This document shows positions 50,531 to 60,095 of a stretch of 64,000 nucleotides of DNA, piece after piece. The first letter of the stretch is position 1; each line of letters begins with the position of its first letter. Under the pieces are notes generated by a model, which was given only the letters and a program-made list of their open reading frames with translations, searched no databases and had not been told where the DNA came from. The position numbers and the translations under genes are program-made. The DNA comes from Allodiplogaster sudhausi (lineage: Eukaryota; Nematoda; Chromadorea; Rhabditida; Diplogasteridae), in NCBI GenBank assembly GCA_945643635.1, contig CALZFC010000019.1, positions 3,714,501-3,778,500 on the forward strand, read 5' to 3'.

Positions 50531-52631
50531 TAATCGTCTTCACAAGCTTGGCGTGGGGTCCTTCACGCCTCTCTCCTCTATCCTGTCTCTCTTCTCTCCC
50601 CCCTTTCGCACCCTCTCTCTCCCACCCCCTCTCGCTCCCTCCACCTGCCTCTCTCCCCTCCCTCTCTCCCCTCCCTCTCTCCCCGCCTCTCTCTCCCCTC
50701 CCTCTCTCCCCTCCCTCCCTCTCTCTCCTCCTCCCTTTATCTCTCTCTCCCTCTCTCTCTCCCTCCCCCTCTCTTCTCTTTCTCTCCTCTTTCTCTCTCT
50801 CCATATCCCCCTCCTCTCTCTCTCTCGCTCCTCCCTCTCCCTCTCTCTCTCTCCCCCCTCTCCCTTCAGCGTCTGCACGAGCTTGGCGTGGTGTCCTTCA
50901 CGCCGGCCCGCGCCGCTCACTCTGCCCGCCAGGCCCTCGTAAACTACGACGATCTCTACATCGCAGACCTCGCCGCGAGGCACGGCGGATGCATCGTGTC
51001 GGGAGACAGATTCGACGATCTGATCAAGCAGGAAGTTTACAGGTAGGAGAGAAAGAGAGAGAGGGGGGAGGGAGAGAGAGAGAGAATGAGAAGCAGGGAG
51101 GAGAACTGAGCGAGGAGACAGGGGAGGGGAGAAGTTGTTGTCGCCAATTTTATTGATTGAACACTTCGATTTGCTACGTCTTTGCCTCCTATCTCCAGTT
51201 CAGTGTTTTCTCTTTCTCCTTCTTTCTTTCTCTCTCTCTCCCTCTCTCTGTCTCTCTCTCTCTCTTCTCCTTTCTTTTTCTCTCTCCCTCTCTCTCTCTC
51301 CTCTCTCCTTTCTCTCTCTCTCTCCCTCTCCCTCTCTTCTCCTTTCTTTCTCTCTCTCCCTCTCTCTCTCTTTCCATCTCTCTCTCTCTTTCTCCTTCTT
51401 TCTTTGTCTCTTCTCCTTCTGTCTCTTTCTCTCGCTCGTCTACCCCTTTCTCTGTCTCTCTGCCTCTCCTTTATCTTTCTCCCTCTCCCTCCTCTACCCT
51501 TTTCTCTGTCTCTCCAGCGACCTGCACCCGTCCCTCCGTCGTCGTGTCAACATCTTCTTTGCTGAGATGTCTTCGTCCTTCGTTGAAGTCGGCAACGACC
51601 GCCTCTACGGAAGGCGGCCGCTCATCGTGGCCGATAAGGGCGCCATCGATGAGAAGCAGCTCAATGAGCGACTCTTCGTCACCAAGGTCAGGAATTGGCT
51701 CCGCTCACCCGTCCAGTCCTTGGCCACGCCCTCCGGCGATGACATAGGCAACAGGAATTTGTAGAGGAAGAATAGCCAAAACCAGAAATAAAGCAAGATA
51801 ATTCAAAGTATTATTCTTCTCGGTTCTATCTCAGTTACTGCCTTTAAATTAGTTTTTCTCTCTTTTTCAGTCCCTCTCTCTCTTTCTTTTTTCAGTCCCT
51901 CTCTCTCTTCTCTCTTCATCTATCTCTCTCTCCCTCTCTCTTCATCTCTCTCTATCTCTCTCTCTCTCTCTCCAGCACTCGGCTGACTTCGCTCGTGCCT
52001 GCCAGCGTCGCAGTCGCTTCACTGCTGAGCACGCGACTTCTCTCCTCGCTGCCCTCGACGATCTCATGGACGAGCTGGCCGAGCAGGTCTTATCTCTTGT
52101 GGCTCACTTACAGTAAGCATTGCTAGAATGGGCCAAGCTATCTGGCTGCCATAATCGGCCTTACAGTACCCTTCTAGCAATTCAAATGATTCTCTTTCCC
52201 GCCAGGAAGCCGTTCGTCCCGTGCGCATTCCCCTGGAGGAAAGCGCGCATTCCACGGAGAGCCCTGCAGATTCCGCCATCGATCAGGAGCTCCTACGGTC
52301 CTTGGCTGTCAGCGGAAAGAGTGAGAGATCCTGATTAATTATTTTATTCATGATTTTTTTTTAAGTTTTGTTGATATTTATGATGTTTGTTTTAGTAAAA
52401 ACTAATCATTTCCAAAACTATCACTTGCAGGAGAAAAATCATGATATCTTTGCAGATGACTCGGAGGACTGCCTTCTGCCCAATGGAGAATCTGGCGGCA
52501 ACGGCGAGGAGTGGGACGTGGAGCTGGGCCCCGACTCTGATTTGACTGTCTGGGATGAGGAGGGAGAAGAAATGGCCGAGAGGGCGCGTCTCTGTGAGAT
52601 TTGGCTATCCCCTCCGCTGCTCCTACCGTAA
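48721..52631 (+). CDS. NYN/PIN-like RNase of the Regnase (ZC3H12)/N4BP1/KHNYN type
   Basis: Ten exons fit in phase to a 427-aa model: 48721-48766, 48909-49006, 49548-49810, 49923-49983, 50165-50236, 50870-51042, 51518-51686, 51976-52086, 52206-52320, 52456-52631. The NYN nuclease domain (about residues 117-290) shows LLVIDGCNV with the first metal-binding Asp near 122, GLLNALRWLTVRGFE, ELGVVSFTPARA, VNYDDLYIADLAARHGG, IVSGDRFDDL and FFAEMSSSFVEVGNDRLYG. These are laid out as in Regnase-1, which cleaves stem-loops in mRNA 3' UTRs. Upstream is a Pro-rich part with three PPTSDEA repeats; downstream a charged acidic tail ends LSPPLLLP. No CCCH zinc finger is visible. The intron after 49983 appears to use a GC donor. 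AATAAA is at 52764-52769. The first two exons and the start are the least certain. Confidence 0.85.
49645..49722 (+). repeat. 21-bp coding minisatellite
   Basis: Three in-frame copies of a 21-bp unit (gccccgcccacatcggacga plus a) encode the PPTSDEA heptads just before the NYN domain. Near-perfect identity suggests recent expansion and likely length polymorphism. Confidence 0.85.
50405..50870 (+). repeat. Extended (CT)n/CCTC pyrimidine tract, NYN intron 5
   Basis: Several hundred bases almost without purines lead up to the acceptor of the 173-bp exon. Long Ser/Leu/Pro or Glu/Arg open frames on both strands here are repeat artefacts. Confidence 0.9.
51687..51792 (+). promoter_or_regulatory. 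Possible intronic alternative 3' end of the NYN gene
   Basis: If the donor after 51686 is not used, translation continues for 25 codons to TAG at 51762-51764, and AATAAA follows at 51787-51792. This could yield a shorter protein lacking the last three exons. It is inferred from sequence only. Confidence 0.4.
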
Positions 52632-53650
52632 TCCATTCAGAGATGGAAGGATACGGTATTGTTGTTGGCTAAGAGCAGGATGTGTTAAGAAGAGTTGACA
52701 GCCATCGATTTGAGAGAAACCCCACATTATCCCTGATCGTGCCATGTTTTATGTATGCAAAAGAATAAAGATTTTGGTTATGCCCTTCTTAACAAATCGA
52801 ATCTCCTTAAAATAAATAAAAAGTTGAGCAAAATGGGGGAAAATACTGATCTAGTTTACTTTTTATTAGTTCCACCATGGGTGCTTTCATAGAAATACAT
52901 AGATATGATTATTATGTATACCGTTCGATGCAGTAAAGAGGCCCAAAGTTAAAAAATACCCATCAAGAAGTAGACTGACGAACTAGCATACTCATGTTCT
53001 GTTAGATGACATGAAAAACATTGTTCTGTTTGATGACAGCAACTATCATTAGTCAAAAATTCTTGTTCCCAAGACTTTACCAACCAACATTGCACGGACA
53101 ATTGAATTGAACATTGCATTGAATTGAATTTTTTTCCTTGACATTGACAGAGCCGGTCAAGTGGAAAAGCGAACGGCCATCTTGAGAATGTTGCAAGGGG
53201 AGTGACTAGGGCCTTCTTCATTTGGGTGCATGCTGAAAAAAAGAGAGCGAGAGAAATAGGGAAAAGCAAGAGAAGAAAGATATAATGAGGAGAGCGAGAG
53301 ACATGCCTGAGAGCTGAGAGTAAAAGAATGGAAGAATGGCATTGACAACAGAAGCGTACATTCATGCTTCAAAAGTTAATTTCGAATTGTCATTTATTCT
53401 CACTCTGTTGTGGGTAAAGTTTCAGAGAGAAAGAGAGAGAGAGAGGGAGAGAGAGAGAGACCGGGCGAGAGTGAGATAAACAAAAAGAGAGAGAGAGAAA
53501 GAGAGAGAGAGAGGGAGAGAGAGAGAAGTACACATGCGAGGAGGTAAAAAGGGCGAGCTAGAACAGAGAGTGAGAGAAAAGGAGAGAGAGAGAGAGGGAG
53601 AGAAAGAAAGAGCGAGAGAGAGAGAAAATACATTGAGGAAATGTTCACTT
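52632..53650. other. Intergenic region, 3' flank and GA tracts
   Basis: Holds the NYN gene poly(A) signal (52764-52769), A+T-rich sequence, then GA-rich tracts at 53228-53310 and 53420-53630. I see no exon. Confidence 0.6.
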
Positions 53651-53767
53651 GAAGTTTGCACTCCCTCAATGTGACGGAAAGCAAAGCATAGGAAAGTACA
53701 TCTCCAAGTTTTACTCCAAATCCAAGGACGGCAGGCGACTCCTAGTTCAGGGAGGGAAAGAAAAAGT

Positions 53768-53815
<48 letters not shown>

Positions 53816-54150
53816 AATGAGAGAGAGAGAGAGTTAGAATGAAGAGAGATGAATTTTAAAGATTAAAAATAATAATTGCTTTCAGCGGCTGCGGTGCTCC
53901 TCCCCCTCCCCCGCCTCCTCCTCCCCCCGGCCCATGCGGATGCGGCAAATAAATCGTCTAATGCAGATGACGTAGCAAGCTAACTAATGTATTGGCTACT
54001 CTCCACTTCCGTAAAACTCTAGCAAATTAATGTAGAACGAGAAAATTATGATTCTATTTATGAATGAGAATGTGAGAAAGCTTGTGCAACCCAACAAGCG
54101 GAAAGTGAACTTTGAACTTCAACGTTACAAACTGCAAGCCACTACCGAGC
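53650..54150 (+). repeat. Left arm of an inverted duplication
   Basis: 53655-53746 matches 58348-58440 in reverse, and 53884-54150 matches 57300-57612 in reverse. The roughly 600 bp between these blocks in the right arm, including exon 1 of the secreted-peptide gene, are missing and replaced by a (GA)n tract (53767-53835). The first block has an open frame with ALPQCDG...KFYSKSKDG, faintly like a decayed Kunitz-type module; its right-arm counterpart has a stop. Confidence 0.85.
53886..53952 (+). pseudogene. Exon-2-only copy of the Gly/Cys/Pro secreted peptide gene
   Basis: After a good acceptor (ttcag) the frame reads GCGA, ten prolines, GPCGCGK and TAA, the same length as exon 2 of the intact gene at 57544-57610. 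No signal-peptide exon lies upstream, where only a GA tract is found. Synonymous differences in the Pro codons show the copies have been separate for some time while the peptide stayed the same. Confidence 0.7.
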
Positions 54151-54464
54151 AAGATTATTGATAAACCAAGGGGTTCTCTGTGTCTCTGCAAGATACATAT
54201 TTATAAACGCACAATTAATAGAAATAAATTCCCAGCTTTCATTCACCTTTTCACAGATGAAATCGCATGATAATTTATCAGCGCATGTGTCTCAATAATA
54301 GGTTCCAAAAAAAACTCTGGCGATGTTTGTTGGTCATTCTGTATGGCCCATTCAGTAGCTGGCTTAATCACCTTTATCCACAGGAAATGAGATGATTCGG
54401 CCTTGGAAAGCGTTCACCTGGAAGCCATTTTAATGAGCGAGACTCAAAAGGAGAAGGCGGGTGT

Positions 54465-56397
54465 CTAGCCGAGCGACGGGTTGAAGTGGCCATCGCCTAG
54501 GGAGGCCGCAGGGGCAGCCGGCGGGGCGTCCATGGAGGGAAGGGTCGGCGTCGCCTGCAAGGCTTTATCATAAATAAATTTGAATTTTTATTAACAGAAT
54601 AATTCCTTGCTGCTCCAACTTGTCCTATACAAACCTGCACAATCCCAGTCGGAATCGCGTGGTTCTGCTGCGGAGCCCGACGGGCCGGGCGCTTTAAAAT
54701 AGTATAATATATACATAATGTTGATTTGTAAAAGACCAATAATGCTAAACGTACGTCCGTTGCGGAAGTATTTTTCTTTATAGTATTGCACAAGCACTTA
54801 AGATCGACCTCTTCCCAGGGTTCGTTGGCCTCCGTCGTGCTCATATCCTCCAAGCCTGCCATGAACTCCCAGCGCAGCGGCGGCAGTACCGCGCCCTTCT
54901 TGGCCTGAAAGGAGGAAGATGAAAAATTCTTCAAATCATCAATATTATCTTTCTCTCAATCTACAAAATTCGCTGCATCAGAAAGTTGTAATAATTCCTC
55001 GTCACACCTGGTCAGCTCCTTCAGACGGACCCGGAATCGGATTTGGCTTCGGCGTGGACTGCGGCACAAGTGGGCGGTTCTCCTTAATTTAGTTAATATT
55101 TGCCTCATTTATAAATCTGATTAAAAAAAGATTTAAAATGTACAAAGCCAATCTGTTCACCCTACTGACCTCTAACTTTTCGGCGCTACTCGGACGACTG
55201 ACCGCTGCCTAAAAGTAGAGAGGGGAGAATGAGAGAAGGAGAAGGAGAGAGACGGAGACTAATAGAGAAAGAGAGAGGAGAGAGAGAAAAAGGCGTTGAA
55301 AGCAAAGAATTACCGTAGTCTTGACGTTGTTGTTGCCTTGAACCCGACGGCAGGCGATGAGTCGGCAGGCAATGAGAAAGAGGAGCACGACCATGACGAG
55401 GCAGCCGACCACCACTAAGCCTGAGAACGAGCAGGAGTATAGATAATATTAGTTATTTCTTTACTTAGACTACTACTATATACATTTTCTTGCATAAGTA
55501 AATGCAATTATTTTTTTCTTTAAAATACCAGTTCAGTAAGCGTTGACACCAAGAGATATCGACACCGTCACACCAATTGCCAATATTTCTCAGACCGAGG
55601 GCGATGAAGAAATCGACTGTCTTCCTGCCGCTGTCGTCTGGACTGGTCGTGGAAGGTGAAGAAGTCGTCTCCGAGGTCGTCGGAGTCTCTGTTGTGGAGG
55701 GCGTCGGGGGAGAAGTCGACGGAGTGGAAGTGTAGTCTGCCTTCTTTGACGTCGCTGCTTCTTCTGTCGAAGCGAGAAAATACAGCATTAACTGGTCTTA
55801 GCGATTTCTTTAATTTTATCAAGGAGTTAAACATTTAATTATGAATATATTTCAGTTAATTAAATCCCAGAATTTTAGCCTTAAAAATGTCGGATGGCTA
55901 AAAATTTCATCATCAACATCTTTTTACTATTATCTTTTCATATTTGTATAAACCGGAATAAAGTACTAACTGTTGAAGGCGTCCACATTCCGGCAGTTCT
56001 TGGAAAATTCGGCGTAACCCGGGCATTCCTGCTCGGTCGGGTTGAAGAGATCGATGAAGGCATCGCAGTTCTCCAGGCACTTGACCTTGACGCCGTCCTT
56101 ATAGCAGCACGCCGTGCGGTTCATCCCGTTAAGAACAAGATCTGCCAAGTGAGAAAAGAACTGCATTGAGGTACAATAAATTCATATTTGGCGAAAACAA
56201 TGATCTTTTAAATGAGGCAAAATCGGAAATAAAAATACGGAATCCTTGCAAACGGCTATCCTTGAACGGCTTTAAAACTCTTCTTTGGCTCGAGACAAGA
56301 AAAGGGATTGAAACCAACCATAAGAGGCCGTCTGTCTACTCTGATATATGCCAGAGACGAGCAGAGAAAGGAGCAGAAGGAGAAGAGCCAGCCGCAT
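54465..56397 (-). CDS. Single-pass membrane protein with DB-module-like ectodomain
   Basis: Nine phase-consistent exons (56319-56397, 55971-56141, 55596-55763, 55314-55420, 55170-55208, 55008-55082, 54809-54904, 54635-54691, 54465-54554) encode 293 aa. Order: signal peptide (MRLALLLLLLSLLVSG); Cys-rich module with an NRT glycosylation site at 34, CC at 38-39, CLENC at 48-52 and two later Cys; Thr/Ser/Pro mucin-like stalk (about 84-130); a transmembrane helix (FFIALGLVVVGCLVMVVLLF, about 135-155) followed by Arg/Cys; then a Pro-rich cytoplasmic tail of about 130 residues, ending DGHFNPSLG. CC-x-x-G-V-x-x-x-C-x-x-x-C is the pattern of the DB module of nematode and arthropod surface proteins. 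Type I topology suggests a receptor or adhesion role. I recognise no named orthologue. All tail exons are phase 0, so modular splicing of the tail is possible. Confidence 0.8.
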
Positions 56398-56879
56398 GGC
56401 GCTAGGGAAGACAGCAGGAATGAGTGATTGGCACTGAGAATTGCAGCGTTGAGCGCAGAAGTTCTTTGAACTTGCACTCTTCGTTCGGTCATTCTGGAAA
56501 ATTCGTGATAAACCTAGCATGTCCTTTTGAGCAATTCTTTTCAGAATGAATGAACTCTTTTCCGGGCAATCAATGACACCATTTCGGATTTGTCTCAGTT
56601 TTTTAAAGCACCTACAAAGAATGTATGTTTAATTAGATGTATGCAATGCCTCAAAGCCATTACCCTTGATTTGGAATCTCTTATTCTTCGAACCAATGTT
56701 TACAGAAGAGCAACAGCTTTGAGTTGAAATGAAAATTGAAACGACGGTGCTCAGCCGTCTGAGAGCTTCCGTGGAAATATTTTTGTTTTTGTTGGAGTAC
56801 GAAGCGAGGAGCAGTCGGGGTTCAGCCGCGGTATGGATGAGTAGCAAACGGGGATGCTCTTGAGATGAAGCTGCAGAGA

Positions 56880-56978
56880 AGGAGGGAGACAGAGAGAGAG
56901 AGACAGAGAGAGAGAGAAAGAGAGAGAGAGAGAAAGAATGAAAGAGAGAGAAAGAAAGAGAGAGAGAGAAGGAGAGAT

Positions 56979-57009
<31 letters not shown>

Positions 57010-57030
57010 AAGAGAGCGAGATCGAGAGAA
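56880..57030 (+). repeat. (GA)n tract
   Basis: About 150 bp of interrupted GA repeats upstream of the DB-like gene (on its 5' side). Open frames here are artefacts. Confidence 0.9.
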
Positions 57031-57543
57031 AGAGTTCGCAGTGCCGCATGCCTTAATGCGCCACGAAAGTGTCTGTGGTGGAATCTCACGAGACAGTGCA
57101 TGAAATCTGGGAATTTATTTATACTGATTGTGACCTGATAAATATGTATCTTGCGGCAACATAGAGAAACCCAATGGTGGGGTAAATGTGAATGCATTCT
57201 TACAATTTCAACAATGCAGTTGTTTGTTTAGAAGAGAATCATCTAGAGTCCTTTCAAGCTAGTTTTAAGTTTTCTTTTGCCTTGTAGCTCTCTTATACCG
57301 TAGTGGCTAGCAGTTTGCAATGTTGAAGTTCGAATCACTGAATCATTCGATGACAATTTTTATCGAATTGTTTACAAGTAACAAAGTACAATTTCCGCTT
57401 GTTTAATTGCACAAGCTTTCTCACAGTCACATGAATAAATAGAATCATAATTTTCTCGTTCTACATTAATCTGCGGGAGTTCTAGGGAAGTGGAGAGTAG
57501 CCAATACATTAGCTAGCTTGCTACGTCATCTGCATTGGACGAT

Positions 57544-57832
57544 TTATTTGCCGCATCCGCAGGGGCCGGGAGGAGGAGGAGGCGGAGGAGGGGGAGGAGC
57601 ACCGCAGCCGCTGAAAATAATCTCTCTCTCTCTCTTTCACCTTTTCTTACCTCACTCTCTCTCTCTCTTTCTCTCTCATTTCTCTCTCTCTCTTTTTTCT
57701 CTCTCTTTTTCTTTTCTCTCACCATCCACCGCCGCCGCCACCGCCTCCGAGAAGACTGCCGAAGAGAAATGCGTTCGACGTGGCCATCGAGCAGAGGAAG
57801 AAGACGAAGAGAACGCGAGCGAGGAAGGACAT
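57544..57832 (-). CDS. Tiny secreted Gly/Cys/poly-Pro peptide
   Basis: Two exons, 57723-57832 and 57544-57610, join in phase (GGA TG|C GGC) to a 58-aa protein. A signal peptide (MSFLARVLFVFFLCSMATSN) is followed by AFLFGSLL, eight Gly, CGCGA, ten Pro, and GPCGCGK. The four Cys sit in CGC pairs on either side of the proline tract. I do not know a named family. The Gly-CGC-poly-Pro-CGC style recalls the N-terminal part of nematode ground-like/warthog-group proteins. Acceptor and donor are strong and an AATAAA overlaps the stop. Likely an extracellular matrix, cuticle or secreted peptide component. Copies occur at 53886 and 58716. Confidence 0.7.
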
Positions 57833-57945
57833 TCTGAGAGGGGAGAGAGCAAGTGGATAGAGAAATAGAGAACATTGCCAGAGGGAAAGAGAGAATGAGA
57901 GAGATCGGAAGAGAGGGTGAAAGAGAGATGGAGCGAGAGATTGCA

Positions 57946-57948
<3 letters not shown>

Positions 57949-57987
<39 letters not shown>
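57949..57987 (+). repeat. (GA)n microsatellite
   Basis: Pure GA dinucleotides just upstream of the secreted peptide gene. Confidence 0.9.
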
Positions 57988-57989
<2 letters not shown>

Positions 57990-58715
57990 GAGAGTGAAAG
58001 AGAGGGAATAGAAAAAAATGAAATAGGGATGTGTCAATGTGAATTGTGTTTTATGCTATATAAATCCAACTAGTACAAAGCTGCAGTAAACTCCAATTTC
58101 TCTGCAGTTCTCAGCCATCGCTGTGAGTATGCCAGGGATCCACCATCCATTTATACTCGGAACTATCCACAGCCCAATTGTAGCTTATCTTCTTCCAATT
58201 AGCCATCCTTAGGCACGCCAATCTGAATAGCAGAGGTCATTGGCCATTAGGCAAGTTTTTATCAGCGAGGCAAAGAGGCTTGACCAGCGAGGGATCGTGC
58301 AAAATTGAGAGAGAGATTAGAAAAAAGGAACATCCTAATTAGTAGTCGCCTGCCGTCCTTGAATTTGGAGTAAAGCTTGGAGATCTACTTTCCTGTTCCT
58401 TGTTTTCCGTCACTTTGAGGGAATGCAAACGACAAGTGCACTATTCGTCCATGTTTTTGGACCAGCAAAGAAGAAGAACCCTCTACTTGTTCTGCTGCTT
58501 GATGTTGCCCTTCCTCTGACTTCCTCCTCTTTTCAGATATCCGGTCATTCTCAATGCTCTTTGCGGCTTTGTAAATATTTATGTATTACGCCAATTTCAA
58601 TGCGTTTGTACTCTTTATTGTAGGAATAAATAGAGATATGTTGTATTGGGAGGTCCGCGACGAAGGCATAGAGTGGCCAGTGTTTCCGTTGTCATGTGGG
58701 AAGAAGTCAGTCAGT

Positions 58716-59069
58716 CTATTTTCCGCATCCGCAAGGAGGAGGAGGCGGGGAGGAGCACCGCAGCTAAATTATGGAACTTTTTTACTTTTATTTGGAAAAA
58801 TCTTACATTCCTTTAAACATTTTTTTTACAATATGTTTTTTTTTGAAAAATTACTGATAGTAATCGCTAACATACTTAATGATTGCAAGTATTTATAAAA
58901 ACGAGTAGAAAGTGTTGATTGAAAATGACGGATTAGAATAAATAAAAAAAAGAATAGTAACAAACCCGCATCCGCCGCCGCCACCGCCACCGAAGAAGAT
59001 GGCCTGAGTGGAGGAAGCGAGGAAGCAGAGGAGAAGAACGAGCTGGAGGAAGTAGACGAAGCTGCTCAT
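58716..59069 (-). pseudogene. Third secreted Gly/Cys/Pro paralogue, apparently frameshifted
   Basis: Exon 1 (58966-59069) encodes MSSFVYFLQLVLLLCFLASS TQA, then IFF, seven Gly and Cys, with a good donor. Exon 2 starts at 58763 after tttag and reads CGAPP. Relative to the paralogues one base is missing in the C-run, so the spliced frame leaves the PPPCGCGK path and runs on to 58586 instead of stopping at TAG 58716-58718. An AATAAA on the minus strand (58614-58619) lies inside the extended frame, favouring the short ending as the ancestral one. Recent loss, a sequencing error in the homopolymer, or a real longer tail are all possible. Confidence 0.6.
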
Positions 59070-59970
59070 GTCTCAGGCAAGAACACTGATAGGCTACGAT
59101 TCACTGCTCTCCTTTTATCCCCGCGAGCGAACTTGCATTCGTCGGGATTTCATATGGATCTCAAACGGATCTCTCCCTCTTTCTCTCTACCTCAGTCTCT
59201 TTCTTCCTTTGTCTCTCTTTCGCTCTCCATCTCTCTCTTCCATGCCAGCCATTAAACCATCCACTCATCCACATCCCCTAGTCTGTACCCTGTCCGGCAT
59301 GGTTCAGCACAATCTTATGCGCGCTCGTCACAATTCTTGCGTTTTTGCCCTCAAGCTAACGCCATGAAACTGTGAGCTTTTAAGTTTGACACTCTGAGAT
59401 TTGCACTTTCCACTTTCTTATATTTCTCTCATTCTCTCTCTCTCTCTCTCTCTCAATCTCTAACTTGTCTTATGATCGATGTACAGCTCTCGTCTTCACT
59501 AACTCACTCCTTTTCTCTCCTCGCCTCTCATAGAAACACGCAGTTATTAATCGAAAGTGAAATGTGGCTCGATAATGTCTCATAGTGAGCTTCATCTCCT
59601 AGGCAGACTTGGCAGGCCATAACTTTCCCTTTCTACCTTTCTAACCGCCCCCCCCCACCTGCCCACACATCTCTCCACTTTTTACGAGCTCTCAAAGCGA
59701 GTTTTTCTCTATGCCCTCCATTGTGGCCAAAATTGCATTGCTGAGCTCGACCAGGTGACTGCCGGGTCTGGTTAGTCCATTTTAAGACGCGGGTTATAAT
59801 TTCAGAGCTCAAGACAGTGAGAAGGTTTATTCTTCTTTTGAATATATTTTCTCAAATTTCTAAGTGGACTTGTAGAATGGTATGAACATATCAGCTAACT
59901 GTGATGATCACTATTTGTATGATGTAAATCGTTGAAGAGTGCATATATGAATAGAAAGATAAGAATAAAT
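59070..59970. other. Intergenic, no gene seen
   Basis: Pyrimidine-rich sequence with (CT)n at 59425-59455 and a C-run near 59648. No exon recognised. On the minus strand AATAAA at 59973-59978 is the probable poly(A) signal of the SNAP-25-like gene. Confidence 0.5.
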
Positions 59971-60095
59971 ATTTTATTACGCCATGATAATTGATTGCCG
60001 TGTTCTCCGCTAGAGAGAGAACACGAATAATACACGTATTAGATTCCTTCTTTCCTGAAGAAGCCATAAGTTAGCGAGCTGCTCTTGTCTTCGGT

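Larger units (their letters stand above)
57300..58440 (-). repeat. Right arm of the inverted duplication
   Basis: Reverse-orientation counterpart of 53650-54150, more complete: it keeps exon 1 of the secreted peptide gene. The two arms enclose the DB-like membrane protein gene, leaving about 3.1 kb between them. Confidence 0.85.

Noticed and set aside
50484..51565. Overlapping 100-200 codon frames on both strands
   Set aside because: Pyrimidine-tract artefacts around NYN exons; the real exon (50870-51042) is identified by phase and homology.
53649..53837. Kunitz inhibitor gene
   Set aside because: Only a faint resemblance over about 30 residues, no full cysteine set, and the duplicate copy contains a stop.
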